Under the pieces are notes generated by a model, which was not told the DNA's origin, did not search any database, and saw only the letters and a list, made by a program, of their open reading frames with translations. Below, in pieces: positions 15,253 through 24,403 of a DNA stretch of 35,221 nucleotides. The position numbers were made by a program, and so were the translations under genes. Each line of letters opens with the position of its first letter. The stretch's first letter is position 1. Origin of the DNA: Verrucomicrobiota bacterium (GTDB lineage: Bacteria > Verrucomicrobiota > Verrucomicrobiia > Verrucomicrobiales > Akkermansiaceae); the NCBI GenBank assembly GCA_018969605.1, contig JAGWXY010000016.1, positions 1 to 35,221 of the forward strand. The letters run 5' to 3'.

Positions 15253-17280
15253 ATGAATATCAGATCCCAAAATCGACGGTACCGCTTGGCCGACAAGGGC
15301 CTATGTTTTTTCTTGGCCCTCTGCAGCTTTGGCACGGCCTTGAGTCAGACCTCCTTGACCTACGTCGGTTCGCAAAGCATCGCGACCGGTACTCTAGTGA
15401 ACGGAGTCGAGGTTGGTGGGTTATCAGGCATTTCCTACAATCCGTACACGGACCGCTTCATCGCGATCAGCGATGATTCGCGCAGCGACGGGGCCAGTCG
15501 GATGTGGACGATTGATCTGGCCTACAACGGCAGCTCCTTCACCTCGGCGACGGCAACGTCATCCATCGGTTTGAAAAAGCCCGATGGCAGCACGCTTCCC
15601 TTGGCGGATACCGAGGGCATCGCGGGAAACCTCGATGGATCATTCTTTGTTTCACACGAGGGTTTGGCGGCGGGTGTTGATGCGACTTATAGCATCCCGC
15701 CGTGGATCGCGCGCTTCAACGGTTCGACCGGCAACAAGGAGGCCGATGTGGCCCTGCCGGTGAAGTTTCTGCCGCGCGACGGCTCGGGAAACCCCGTGGC
15801 ACCCAGTGCCTCAAACCAGACGAGTGGTGTGGTCTCGAACCTCTCGCTCGAGTGCCTTGGGATCACTCCCTCTAAGAAAGTGCTCTTCACCGCCAATGAA
15901 GCCGCGCTCAAGCAGGATTACAATGGTACCTATAACAATGACACGAACCAGGCGCAGAACAGCCTAAGTCGCATCGTGCGCTTCACTGGCGTGCCTGGCA
16001 ATCCCGTGGCGGCTGAGGAAAAGGTCTATCAGGCCGATCTGGGAACAGTCTACATCATCGTTCGCCGCTTCAACACGGTGCCCGAGATCCTGCCGGTGGA
16101 TGATTCCGGCCGGATTTTCGTGATGGAGCGTGGGTTGACCGCGAACAACACCAACACCGGCAGCTATCGGATTAGAATTTACGAAGTGAATTTCAATCAG
16201 ACAGGCACCACCAACGTCGCGGGCGTCAACTCGTTGCAGGGAGCCACCTATACGAGGCTGAGTAAGACGCTGCGTTGGGAGTCCTCCACCAACATGGACA
16301 ATGTCGAGTCGATGTGTTTTGGGCGCGATGTGAATGGATTTCGGACCCTGGTGCTGGCCTCGGACAATAACTTCAACACCTCGCAGACCACTCAGTTCCA
16401 TGTTTTTACCACCAACATTCCTGCGGTAACGCGACGCACACTGGATACTTCGAGCACGGGAAGCGGCAGCATCACGGCATCGCCCTCCGTCGCATGGTAT
16501 CCGGACGGCAGTGAGGTTTCTCTCGCCGCCACACCGGGGGCATTACATGCCCTCGGCAGTTGGAGCGGTGGCGCGAGCGGTAACAGCAACCCGCTTGCGC
16601 TCACGATGGATGCCAACAAATCGGTGACCGCCAATTTCCTATCTACGGTTGCGACGCTGAGCAATCTCGCTTTGAGCTCGGGTAGCCTGAGTCCAGCCTT
16701 TGCTTCATCGACCACGAGTTACACGGCCGTTGTGGCCAACGCGGTCAATGCACTCACGGTGACTCCAGCCCTCACGGAAAGCGCCGCATCGGTGAAGGTC
16801 AATGGGGTGGCGGTGGCATCAGGTTCGGCGAGCGGGTCGATTCCACTTTCAGTCGGTAGCAACACGCTCACGGTGCTGGTCACGGCACAAGATGGTACGA
16901 CCACCAAGACCTACACGGTCACGGTCACTCGTCGGTTAAATTACGATGATTGGGCTGTTGCCAATGCCGGTGGCCAAGCAGCTAATCTGGATTACGACAA
17001 CGACGGAGTCTCCAACGGCGTTGAGTACTTCATGAATGCTGCCCCCGGTTTCACCGCCAATCCAGGTTTCATGGGAAATACGGTGACTTGGGTGAATGGT
17101 GGCAATATTCCGCACATCGCATACGGCACGCAGTTTGTCGTGCAAACATCGAGTGATCTCTCGAGTTGGACAAATGTTCCAGCGAGCCATAACACCCTCA
17201 ACAATACTGAAAGCTCGCTTTCCTATGGTGTCACTGGCGCGAGCAGGCAGTTTGTGCGCCTGAGGGTGACTGCGGACTGA
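15253..17280 (+). CDS. Large secreted protein: phytase-like, repeat and cadherin-like domains
   Basis: The 675-residue product has a signal peptide after a basic start (GLCFFLALCSFGTALSQ). Residues about 33-390 look like an esterase-like-activity-of-phytase beta-propeller (GLSGISYNPYTDRFIAISDD, DTEGIAGNLDGSFFVSHEG, DNVESMCFG), a family acting on phosphoesters outside the cell. Residues about 392-465 match an InlB-type divergent repeat (GSGSITASPSVAWYPDGSEV ... MDANKSVTANF). About 465-561 form a cadherin-like beta-sandwich domain (LSNLALSSGSLSPAF ... TKTYTVTVTR). The C-terminal 115 residues contain an Asp-rich, possibly calcium-binding piece (LDYDNDGVSNGVEYF) and a strand-rich end (VVQTSSDLSSWTNV), a tail typical of verrucomicrobial secreted proteins. 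No obvious partner genes; substrate unknown. Confidence 0.85.
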   Translation: MNIRSQNRRYRLADKGLCFFLALCSFGTALSQTSLTYVGSQSIATGTLVNGVEVGGLSGISYNPYTDRFIAISDDSRSDGASRMWTIDLAYNGSSFTSATATSSIGLKKPDGSTLPLADTEGIAGNLDGSFFVSHEGLAAGVDATYSIPPWIARFNGSTGNKEADVALPVKFLPRDGSGNPVAPSASNQTSGVVSNLSLECLGITPSKKVLFTANEAALKQDYNGTYNNDTNQAQNSLSRIVRFTGVPGNPVAAEEKVYQADLGTVYIIVRRFNTVPEILPVDDSGRIFVMERGLTANNTNTGSYRIRIYEVNFNQTGTTNVAGVNSLQGATYTRLSKTLRWESSTNMDNVESMCFGRDVNGFRTLVLASDNNFNTSQTTQFHVFTTNIPAVTRRTLDTSSTGSGSITASPSVAWYPDGSEVSLAATPGALHALGSWSGGASGNSNPLALTMDANKSVTANFLSTVATLSNLALSSGSLSPAFASSTTSYTAVVANAVNALTVTPALTESAASVKVNGVAVASGSASGSIPLSVGSNTLTVLVTAQDGTTTKTYTVTVTRRLNYDDWAVANAGGQAANLDYDNDGVSNGVEYFMNAAPGFTANPGFMGNTVTWVNGGNIPHIAYGTQFVVQTSSDLSSWTNVPASHNTLNNTESSLSYGVTGASRQFVRLRVTAD

Positions 17281-17320
17281 GCACCCACGATTTCGTCTGA
17301 GATACTGAGGAAGGCAATGA

Positions 17321-17842
17321 TTACTGCGGGTTTCGCGAAATGGTTTTTTCCAACTCCGCAGCGCGCATCTTGGCCTGAGCGAGTTCCTCTTTTGAAAGCC
17401 CGAGCGCCTCGATCTCGCCTGCTGCATCTTGTTGAATTGCAGCGTTGTTGCTCTTGCCTGCGGTGAGAAACCAGGCGGCCGCCTCGATTCGGTTGGCCGG
17501 TTCATTGAGCGCCGCCCGCCCGGTCCAAAGCATAGCGGTGGAGTCACCATGGTGGGCGGCTTTTTTTGCCCATACTACAGCCTCCTGCGGATCGGCGGGC
17601 ACGCCTTTGCCGAAGAGAAGGCGGGTCGCCAGCTCTCTCTGTGCCACGGCTCCACCTTTTTCAGCAGTCTCACGAAGCGACTCGAGGCTCGTGGGCGGCT
17701 TGTCCGAGCTGTTCGAAATGGCGGCAGCGACATGGGGGTCCTGTTTCACTTTGCTTGCATCCCTCGCCGGGGATTTTCGTGAACACGCAGCACAGAGAAT
17801 CAAAAGAAGAACGGAACAAAGCCCCAACCGACTCATGTACAT
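17321..17842 (-). CDS. Sel1-repeat lipoprotein
   Basis: The product has a lipoprotein signal (LLLILCAACS, lipid on the second Cys) and one to two Sel1-like repeats: SLRETAEKGGAVAQRELATRLLFGKGVPADPQEAVVWAKKAAHHGD and then TAMLWTGRAALNEPANRIEAAAWFLTAG. Sel1 repeats are helical solenoids that bind other proteins; the lipid anchor places it at an envelope membrane. It lies opposite the phytase-like gene, 40 bases apart at the 3' ends, and upstream of nothing obviously related. ATG 17842 or ATG 17836 could be the start; both keep the signal. Partner unknown. Confidence 0.8.
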   Translation of the reverse strand: MYMSRLGLCSVLLLILCAACSRKSPARDASKVKQDPHVAAAISNSSDKPPTSLESLRETAEKGGAVAQRELATRLLFGKGVPADPQEAVVWAKKAAHHGDSTAMLWTGRAALNEPANRIEAAAWFLTAGKSNNAAIQQDAAGEIEALGLSKEELAQAKMRAAELEKTISRNPQ

Positions 17843-17998
17843 GCCAGATCAAATCATTAGCCATACCCCGTATCAACCTGTATTTGAAAATCGATAGGCA
17901 CCGATCCGGTACCGCGCAGCGCCCCAAAAGTCCGGGTAACAAGTACGCTCTGAATAAGCATGATTCAGCTACGACAAAATAGTGGTGTTTTTTTTTCC

Positions 17999-18011
17999 AC
18001 TTCGATGTTCG
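17999..18011. repeat. Copy of dispersed ACTTCGATGTTCG repeat
   Basis: The 13 bases ACTTCGATGTTCG here are identical to 26469-26481 in the hairpin-rich gap. It lies directly after the stop of the Gfo/Idh/MocA gene at 18018. Short repeats of this 'GAACATCGAA' type are scattered in intergenic DNA. Confidence 0.5.
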
Positions 18012-18017
18012 TCTGCA

Positions 18018-19196
18018 TCACTCTACCAATCGCATCCAGCGTGCATTGTGACGTGAGCTTTCGACAACGGCTTCGATGAAGGCCATGCCGCGGATGCCGT
18101 CTTCGATTTTTGGGTAGTCAAGTGATGCGGGGTCGGGTGTGGTGCCATCGATGACGGCGCGGAGGTGGTTGGCGAAATGGCGGTAGATGTTGGCGAAGGC
18201 TTCGAGGTATCCTTCCGGGTGGCCGGCTGGCGTGCGGGTGTTGGCGGCGGCCTTGGCACCGAGGTAGCCCATGCCGGTGCGCCAGACTTCGATCGGTCGG
18301 TCGATGGATTTCACAAGCAGCGTGTTGGGTTCCTTTTGATGCCACTCGATGCCGCCAAGTTCGCCATAGACGCGCAGCGAAAGGTTGTTTTCTTCGCCGA
18401 CGGAAATTTGTGACGCGTGAAGAATGCCTTTGGCACCGTTGTCGAAACGGAGGAGCACATTGCCATCGTCATCGAGCGCGCGGCCTTCGACAAACGAAGT
18501 GAGATCGGCAGCAAGCTCGCGGATTTTCAGACCGCTGACATACTCGGCGAGGTTTTCGGCATGAGTGCCGATGTCGCCGATGCAGCCTGCGGCACCGGAC
18601 TTCGTGGGATCGGTGCGCCAGGCGGCTTGTTTTTGTCCGCTTTCTTCAAGGCGCGTGGCGAGCCAGCCTTGCGGGTATTCGACGACGACCTTGCGGATTT
18701 TTCCGAGTCGGCCCGAGCGGACGATTTCGCGAGCTTCCTTGATGATCGGATAGCCGGTGTAGTTGTGCGTGAGGCCGTAGGGGAGTCCGCAGCGGGCGAC
18801 GATTTTTCCGAGTTCTTTTGCTTCGGCGAGGTTGAAGGTGGCGGGCTTGTCGGAGAGGACGGGGAAGCCGTGTTCGAGCGCGCATTTTGCGGCGGGAAAG
18901 TGCAGGTGATTGGGCGTGACGATCGAAACAAAATCCATGCGCTCGCCAAGCGGGAGGGCGGCCTCGGCGATCATCATTTCTTCGAAGCTTCCGTAGCAAC
19001 GCGAGGGTGGCAGGAAAAAATCGGCACCGGAATCGCGCGAGCGTTGCGGGTCGCTGCTGAAGGCGCCGCAGACGAGTTCGATTTGTCCATCCATGTTGGC
19101 GGCGATGCGGTGAACGCCGCCGATGAAGGCGCCACGTCCGCCGCCGACCATGCCCATGCGGATCTTGCGTTGTGAGGCGGGTAGGGGAGTGCTCAT
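18018..19196 (-). CDS. Gfo/Idh/MocA-family oxidoreductase (1)
   Basis: This 392-residue NAD(P)-dependent dehydrogenase has an N-terminal Rossmann fold ([20 protein letters not shown], residues 11-30), the conserved lysine in LSDKPATFN (the family's EKP variant here as DKP), the pattern [18 protein letters not shown] in the substrate domain, and [20 protein letters not shown] near the end. Members oxidise or reduce hydroxyl groups of inositols, sugars and sugar derivatives, in the cytoplasm. Its neighbours are galM, the MocD-Rieske-reductase fusion, a second MocA-family gene and a ThuA-like gene, so it probably belongs to the same sugar-oxidation set. It is separated from galM by a 355-base gap with repeats, so it may have its own promoter. 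Substrate unknown. Confidence 0.9.
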   Translation of the reverse strand: MSTPLPASQRKIRMGMVGGGRGAFIGGVHRIAANMDGQIELVCGAFSSDPQRSRDSGADFFLPPSRCYGSFEEMMIAEAALPLGERMDFVSIVTPNHLHFPAAKCALEHGFPVLSDKPATFNLAEAKELGKIVARCGLPYGLTHNYTGYPIIKEAREIVRSGRLGKIRKVVVEYPQGWLATRLEESGQKQAAWRTDPTKSGAAGCIGDIGTHAENLAEYVSGLKIRELAADLTSFVEGRALDDDGNVLLRFDNGAKGILHASQISVGEENNLSLRVYGELGGIEWHQKEPNTLLVKSIDRPIEVWRTGMGYLGAKAAANTRTPAGHPEGYLEAFANIYRHFANHLRAVIDGTTPDPASLDYPKIEDGIRGMAFIEAVVESSRHNARWMRLVE

Positions 19197-19551
19197 GTGC
19201 TTTGAGTGGGAAATTTTCTCATGTCATTTCACCAAGAAATGACGCCGGCAAGTCTCCGGGCGCGGAGGGTGAAGTCAAGACCGGGAAACGCGGGTTTGCT
19301 TTGGGTAGCATTACGAAGAAGAAACCACGAAAAGCACGAAGGACACGAAGGGGGGGTGGTGGTCTGACTGGCCGAATGGGTGATTCTCGGAAATGACTAC
19401 TGATGGTACTGATTTACTGATTTTTGATGAGAAGAAATCAGCGTTGGATCGGCATCTCTTTTCTATCAGTTCATCGGTCAAATCAGCGGTCAAATCAGCA
19501 ATTGCCTGTTCATCGGACTTGCGGCTGGAGCCTCAAAGTTGTGCGGGTGCC
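19197..19551. other. 355-base gap with PVC-type repeats
   Basis: No gene is visible. The stretch contains GAAACCACGAAA (19321-19332) followed by two further CACGAA units up to 19350, then a repeat-rich patch (19396-19500) made of CTGATTT/AAATCAG words in opposing orientation, ending in a tandem pair of CGGTCAAATCAG (19475-19486 and 19487-19498). These look like mobile or dispersed intergenic repeats rather than regulatory DNA. Confidence 0.55.
19396..19500. repeat. Composite CTGATTT/AAATCAG repeat patch
   Basis: The left half has three CTGAT words (two followed by TT, near 19400-19431) and the right half has AAATCAG twice inside a perfect 2 x 12 tandem, CGGTCAAATCAG (19475-19498). The opposing words allow a long imperfect hairpin. 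No coding potential seen. Confidence 0.5.
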
Positions 19552-20625
19552 TCATGGGCACAGCGCATTGGAAAACGCGTAGACCGTGGTGTGGTCGTAG
19601 CGTTCTCCGGGCCGGAGGATGATCTCGCCGAGTTCCGGCGTGTGGACGGCACCGGGGCAGGCTTGGCATTCCAAGCACATCCCTGCGTGCTTGATGTAGG
19701 GCTTGCCGGATTTGCCGGTGAGGCTGCCATCGAGCACGGTGGCGGTGAAAATTTGCACCGAGTCCTGCGTGGTGAGTGTGGTCATGACCAAACCGCTCGC
19801 CGGATCGCTCATCACAGCTGTGGCAAGCAGCTTGCCTTTTTCGTGCGCTTGGCGGCGGATGAAGTGGTTGTCGCCGTGGTGGTTCAGCAGCTGCGGAATC
19901 GCATCGCCGAGCCGGCGGAGCTTGTTGAAGTCATTGCCGTTGCCCGCCACGGGGGCCTTGGTTCCGAGCAATGTCATTGCCGTATCCGTGATTGCGATTT
20001 CATCCGAGAAAATCTGCAGCCATTGATCGTTCACATCGCCGCTGCCCTCGCCGGCGAGGTTGAAGTAAGAATGGTTGGTGAGGCTTAGGGGTGTGGCTTT
20101 GTCGGTCTCGGCATCGTAGTGAATGACGAGTTCGTTTTTGCGGTTGAGCGAGTAGCTGACCTTGACCCGCAGATTGCCCGGATAACCTTCCTCGCCATCG
20201 CGGCTCAGGTAGCTGAGTTGGAGCGTGGGGATGCCGTCCTTTTCGACGACGTCCGCGTCCCAAAGTTGTTTATCGAATCCGCCCGGACCTCCGTGAAGGT
20301 GGTTGGGCGCGTCATTGGCGGCGAGCGGGTAGTCGCGTCCTTCGAGATGAAACTTCGCATCGCTGATGCGGCCCGCGACGCGTCCGACGATGGTGCCGAA
20401 ATACGGATGCGGGCCGAGGTAGTCCTGCAGATTGTCGAAGCCCAGCACGACATCCACCTCCGAACCATCAGCGCGGGTCACCCGCAGAGCGGTGATGATG
20501 CCGCCGTAGTTGGTGATGTCGCAGGAGAGCCCGCAAGCATTGTTGAGTGTGAAGAGTTCCGCCGCGCGTCCATCGGGAAGATTTCCGAAAGGGCGGCGAT
20601 GAATGGATGCGGTGGTGTTTGACAT
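19552..20625 (-). CDS. galM: Aldose 1-epimerase (mutarotase)
   Basis: The 357-residue protein converts alpha and beta anomers of aldoses such as galactose or glucose. Visible family signs: FDNLQDYLGPHPYFGTIVGRVAGRI (63-87), the NHLHGG loop (108-113), the catalytic acid H185 in SLTNHSYFNLAG, and the catalytic base Glu in CLECQACPG, followed by LRPGERYDHTTVYAF at the C-terminus. The length is normal and no signal peptide is present, so it is cytoplasmic. It begins 12 bases after the stop of the desaturase-Rieske-reductase fusion and is surely cotranscribed with it, so the mutarotase probably prepares the correct anomer of the sugar handled by that pathway. Confidence 0.93.
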   Translation of the reverse strand: MSNTTASIHRRPFGNLPDGRAAELFTLNNACGLSCDITNYGGIITALRVTRADGSEVDVVLGFDNLQDYLGPHPYFGTIVGRVAGRISDAKFHLEGRDYPLAANDAPNHLHGGPGGFDKQLWDADVVEKDGIPTLQLSYLSRDGEEGYPGNLRVKVSYSLNRKNELVIHYDAETDKATPLSLTNHSYFNLAGEGSGDVNDQWLQIFSDEIAITDTAMTLLGTKAPVAGNGNDFNKLRRLGDAIPQLLNHHGDNHFIRRQAHEKGKLLATAVMSDPASGLVMTTLTTQDSVQIFTATVLDGSLTGKSGKPYIKHAGMCLECQACPGAVHTPELGEIILRPGERYDHTTVYAFSNALCP

Positions 20626-20637
20626 GCGGGGCGTGAC

Positions 20638-22932
20638 TCAAAATTCATCGAATGCGATGTGTTCTTTGTCAACGCCCATTCCCTCGAGCATGGTGCGCGC
20701 GGCTTGGATCATCGGCTGCGGTCCGCAGAGGTAGTATTCCACGGCCGCGGGGTTGGCATGATTGCCGAGGTACTCGCGGCGCAGCACTTCGTGGATGAAG
20801 CCGGTGTGCGAGGTCCAGTTGTCTTCGGGCAGAGGCTCGGAGAGTGCGACATGGAACTCGAAGTTCTCGAACTTGCGTGCGAGGTCCTCGAAGTATTCCT
20901 GATAGAAAACCTCCTGCCTCGAGCGAGCGCCGTACCAGAAGCTGACCTTGCGTCCGGTCTGGAGCGTTTCGAAGAGGTGTGAAAGGTGCGAGCGCAGTGG
21001 AGCCATGCCGGCACCACCACCGAGGTAGACCATTTCGTTTTGCGTTTCCTTGATGAGGAAATCGCCAAAGGGTCCGAAGGCCTTGACCGTGTCGCCGGGC
21101 TTCAAGTTCCACACATACGAGGACCCCACGCCGGCCTTGCAGTCCTGGCCGCGCGGCGGGGTGGCGATGCGGACATTGAACCGCAGTTGCGTGTCCTTGT
21201 CGGGGTTGGTCGCCAGCGAGTAGTTGCGCCGCAACTCCGAGTGGTTTTCGGTTTCGTAATCGAAAACATGATTGGCTCTCCAGACCGCGTCGTAGGGTGG
21301 GCGGATCTTGAAACTTTCGAATGAAATTTTGCCGTAGGCGGGAATCGCCATCTGGATGTACTGACCTGCCTGGTACTTGAGCTTTGGCGAATTTGGCAGC
21401 GGCTCGAGGACGACCTCCTTGATGAAGGTCGAGACATTCTCATTGCTGACGACGCGGAATTCGTAGGTTGTCGCGGCTTGCTTGGCGCCGATGCCGCCGG
21501 CCTTGTACACATTCATGAAGATGCGGCCATCGCTGATGCGCACCGGATAAGTTTTGAGCGCGACGCAGACCGGCGGGCGTTGGGTGGATCCGTCGCGCAC
21601 ATCGAAGCGGCCGTTGTGTTTTGGGCATTCGATGAGGTTGCCTTTCACCAATCCGGTGGCGAGGTGGGTGTTGCCGTGCGTGCAGATGCCGTCGGTGGCG
21701 TAGTATTGGTCCTCGCCCGAGCGATAGACCGCATAGGTGGCACCTCCATAGTCGAAGCGCAGCACATCCTCACGCAGCAGCGAGTCGGCAGGCGCGACCT
21801 CGATCCAACCTTCGGCATCGGCAATGCCGGTGGAAACCACGGTTTTTGCCGCCTCGTTCGCCGCCGAGCGCACCGTTGGGGTCGGCAGTTTGCGTTTCAC
21901 GAAATAGCCGGGGTCCTTCACCTGACGAAGCACGGCCGGGATGATCTCACGCCACGCGTCGAAGAGGCTGCGGTAGGGCGTGGGCATGTCCTCTTTCACC
22001 ACCTCGTGGAGTCGCGGCAGGTTGTGATAAGGCACCAGCGGGAACATGTGGTGTTCGACATGGTAGTTCATGTTCCAATACAGGAAGCGATTGATTGGAT
22101 TCATGTAAACCGTCCGGCAGTTCATGCGGTGATCGAGCACATTCTCCGCAAGACCGGCGTGTTGGGTGAAACCATAGATAGGCATCAGCCATGCACCGAG
22201 GAGGTTGGGCAGGCCGATGTAAAGCAGCGGCAGGATGCTGCGGTAATAAATGCATGCGGCGATCACCGCGACATAGATCAGCAGGCTGATGCGGGCCTTG
22301 AAATAAATCGTGGGACGCGCCGACTCGGGGATGTAGGTGGCTTCTTCTGCATCGAGGCTTCCCGCAGCGTGGCGAAACACTTTTTTGAAATACGCGATCG
22401 CTGCCGGATAGCCGAGAAATGCGGTGATGAATGCCTTCATGTCCGCCGGGCGTGGCACGGCGATTTCCGGATCACGACCAACGACGATCGTGTCGCTGTG
22501 GTGGCGGGTGTGGCTCCAGCGCCAGACGGTGCTTTCGCGCATCACCATGAACGATGAAATTTCATAAAGCACGTTGTTCATCCAATCGCTTTTGAAGGCG
22601 GTGCCGTGGCTCGATTCGTGCCAGCGAGAATCGGAGGTCGTGCCATAGATGACCCAGTAAATCATGAACGGGATGAGCGCCCACGCGCTGGGCCAAAGCA
22701 GAAAAGCGGCGTAACCCGAAACTCCGAGCAACGCGAACCAGATGATTGTATCGCGGATCGCCGGGCCGTTCTTGCGCTCGAGCAATTCGCGCATCACATC
22801 GCGCGGAACGGGACACTGATACCACTCGGCCTCGGCGAGGCCTTTTTCGACAGCCAGTTTGGAATTCACCCCGACGAGGCTGTAATCGCTCAGTTGGTGG
22901 GGTTTCGCTTCGGGTTCGGCAATGGCACTCAT
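20638..22932 (-). CDS. Fused MocD-type desaturase/hydroxylase + Rieske ferredoxin + NqrF-like reductase
   Basis: Three modules are fused in 764 residues. Residues about 35-345 are a membrane di-iron desaturase/hydroxylase with hydrophobic helices and the histidine boxes HESSH (105-109), HTRHH (141-145) and HVEHH (291-295), plus H258; the run TVWRWSHTRHHSDT and GRDPEIAVPRP recall MocD of rhizopine catabolism. Residues about 375-475 are a Rieske [2Fe-2S] domain: C417-x-H419, sixteen residues, C436-x2-H439. Residues about 488-764 match the FAD/NADH part of Na+-NQR subunit F: RNYS (569-572), GGGAGMAP (638-645), FWYGARSRQE, EDNWTSHTGFIHEVL and YLCGPQP (734-740). NqrF's own plant-type [2Fe-2S] domain is absent. 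The protein thus seems to be a self-sufficient NADH-dependent oxygenase. In Rhizobium the three activities (MocD, MocE, MocF) are separate. A lipid desaturase is the alternative reading. Start ATG 22932. Confidence 0.9.
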   Translation of the reverse strand: MSAIAEPEAKPHQLSDYSLVGVNSKLAVEKGLAEAEWYQCPVPRDVMRELLERKNGPAIRDTIIWFALLGVSGYAAFLLWPSAWALIPFMIYWVIYGTTSDSRWHESSHGTAFKSDWMNNVLYEISSFMVMRESTVWRWSHTRHHSDTIVVGRDPEIAVPRPADMKAFITAFLGYPAAIAYFKKVFRHAAGSLDAEEATYIPESARPTIYFKARISLLIYVAVIAACIYYRSILPLLYIGLPNLLGAWLMPIYGFTQHAGLAENVLDHRMNCRTVYMNPINRFLYWNMNYHVEHHMFPLVPYHNLPRLHEVVKEDMPTPYRSLFDAWREIIPAVLRQVKDPGYFVKRKLPTPTVRSAANEAAKTVVSTGIADAEGWIEVAPADSLLREDVLRFDYGGATYAVYRSGEDQYYATDGICTHGNTHLATGLVKGNLIECPKHNGRFDVRDGSTQRPPVCVALKTYPVRISDGRIFMNVYKAGGIGAKQAATTYEFRVVSNENVSTFIKEVVLEPLPNSPKLKYQAGQYIQMAIPAYGKISFESFKIRPPYDAVWRANHVFDYETENHSELRRNYSLATNPDKDTQLRFNVRIATPPRGQDCKAGVGSSYVWNLKPGDTVKAFGPFGDFLIKETQNEMVYLGGGAGMAPLRSHLSHLFETLQTGRKVSFWYGARSRQEVFYQEYFEDLARKFENFEFHVALSEPLPEDNWTSHTGFIHEVLRREYLGNHANPAAVEYYLCGPQPMIQAARTMLEGMGVDKEHIAFDEF

Positions 22933-23254
22933 GATGATGGTGAATGGTTGGGGTGTTGTAGGTTTTCAGCTTGTGAATTGAGATGTTTTTGTGAATTCCG
23001 ATACAAATCGAAATGATGCATGCGATAGATTCATGATAGACGATCGACCGCCAATGCCAATGGTTGGGGCTCCGATAAATATGCACAAAATTCGCATTCA
23101 GTTTTGCCGTTCCTTGACCTTCTATCTCATTCCTCAGAATGGAAATGGTAGGCATGGCGGTTGAAAATCGTCCAGACCATCAGGCGTTTTTTTGTTCCGC
23201 CACGTCGCTGCGCCTCATTGCCGCCAGAGTGAAGAAGCCGCTTTGCCTCCCGCA
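22933..23254. other. 322-base gap holding the fusion-gene promoter region
   Basis: No gene is seen. The half next to the fusion gene holds the dyad described at 22994-23014. The other half, next to the second MocA-family gene, has a plus-strand T-run (23187-23193, GTTTTTTTG) and a GGCAATGAGGCGCAGCGACG-like piece on the minus strand, but no clean terminator. Sigma-70 boxes are not obvious. Confidence 0.5.
22994..23014. promoter_or_regulatory. Candidate AraC-regulator operator upstream of the fusion gene
   Basis: AATTCCG, eight bases, then CGAAATG form an imperfect dyad; the 12 bases ACAAATCGAAAT (23003-23014) are identical to 25251-25262 in front of thuA. Over 22 aligned bases 18 match. The 12-base core starts 71 bases from the fusion gene's ATG, against 74 bases for thuA, with the same orientation relative to the gene. 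Confidence 0.6.
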
Positions 23255-24364
23255 TCAAATTTTCACCGCTTTGCCGAGGTGGTTGGATTTGATGCAGGCG
23301 TCGAGAAGTTTTTGGACTTCGGCGCCGCGGGCGAAGTCGGGTTTGCCCGGTGTGTTGCTGCGGATGGCGGTGATGAAGCGTTGATAAATGTTGGGGGTCT
23401 TCGGGGCCTTGAGGGTTTTCCATGCGGCCTTGTGGATGTCGGCTCCAAGGCAGACTTCGAGTTCGTCCATTGAGCGGTCGAGGTCGATGCGCAGCGCGCC
23501 TTTGGTGCCGTGGATTTGCAGGTAAAGGGAGTTGGCGTGACCTGTGGCCCAGCGGGTGGTGTGGATGACGCCGAGCGCGCCGTTGGCAAACTCGACTTGC
23601 ATGATGGCGCTGTCGTTTGCATCAAGCGGATATTCGCCGAGGCGTTTGCCCTTGAGTGCGGTGAAGGTTTTGAGGCGCGATTGGATGCTGCGGACTGGGC
23701 CGACTGGGAACGAGGCGAAGTCGAGGATGTGCACGCCCACATCGCCGAGCACGCCGTGGCTGCCGTGCTTGGTGGAAAGGCGCCACAGCCATGCGGGCGT
23801 GGTTTTCCAATCGCCCCAAACCTTGCTGGAGAGCCAGCTTTGGCGGTAGCTGGCCTCGACATGGACGATCTCGCCGAGCTTGCCGGCCTGCACGAGTTGC
23901 GCGGCTTTTTGCAATGCGGGCGCGTTGCGATAACTGAGGTTCACCATGTTGATGACGCCGGCTTTTTGCGCGGCACGGGCCATGCGCGTGGCATCGGCGT
24001 GATTGGTGGCGAGGGGTTTTTCGCAAAGGATGTGTTTGCCGGCAGCGATCACTTGGAGTGAGAGCGGCGCGTGGAGTTTGTCGGGCGTGACATTCGACAC
24101 CGCGTCGACATCCGCCTCGCGCAGGAGCTTGCCGAGGTCGGTGAAAACCGCCGCAGTGCCACCGTGCTTGGCGGCGAATTCCTGCGCGCGTTGCGCATCG
24201 ACATCGCACACCGCCGCGAGCACGACGCCTGAGATTTTTCGAAATGCCTCCGCATGCGCGTTGGCCATGCCACCAGCGCCGACGATGGCGAGGCGGATGA
24301 TGCGGCCTCGCTTGGTGCTGGTCTTGGTGGATGCGGATTTCTTTTTCGGGGAAATGTTTTTCAT
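23255..24364 (-). CDS. Gfo/Idh/MocA-family oxidoreductase (2), ThuB-like position
   Basis: The 369-residue enzyme begins with a Lys/Ser/Thr-rich tail (MKNISPKKKSASTKTSTKRG), then the Rossmann motif RLAIVGAGGMANAHAEAF. The conserved CEKPLATN lysine, LSYRNAPALQKAAQLV and GDVGVHILDFASF follow, and the substrate domain is complete. ATG 24364 is chosen; an upstream in-frame start at 24400 adds unrelated residues. The gene lies 39 bases after the ThuA-like gene on the same strand, so they form an operon. In Sinorhizobium, ThuA and ThuB (a MocA-family dehydrogenase) act together on trehalose through 3-keto sugars; the pairing here is the same by layout. The basic tail is unusual for the family. Substrate unknown. 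Confidence 0.9.
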   Translation of the reverse strand: MKNISPKKKSASTKTSTKRGRIIRLAIVGAGGMANAHAEAFRKISGVVLAAVCDVDAQRAQEFAAKHGGTAAVFTDLGKLLREADVDAVSNVTPDKLHAPLSLQVIAAGKHILCEKPLATNHADATRMARAAQKAGVINMVNLSYRNAPALQKAAQLVQAGKLGEIVHVEASYRQSWLSSKVWGDWKTTPAWLWRLSTKHGSHGVLGDVGVHILDFASFPVGPVRSIQSRLKTFTALKGKRLGEYPLDANDSAIMQVEFANGALGVIHTTRWATGHANSLYLQIHGTKGALRIDLDRSMDELEVCLGADIHKAAWKTLKAPKTPNIYQRFITAIRSNTPGKPDFARGAEVQKLLDACIKSNHLGKAVKI

Positions 24365-24403
24365 GTCGTGTGTGGGGCAATGCTCCGTAGGCGGTTGCAA
24401 GAA

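Noticed and set aside
20638-22932. Reading the fusion protein as a plain fatty acid desaturase
   Set aside because: The first domain is in that superfamily, but the Rieske and reductase parts, the HESSH and HTRHH boxes recalling MocD, and the operon with galM fit a sugar-directed oxygenase better. Not fully excluded.
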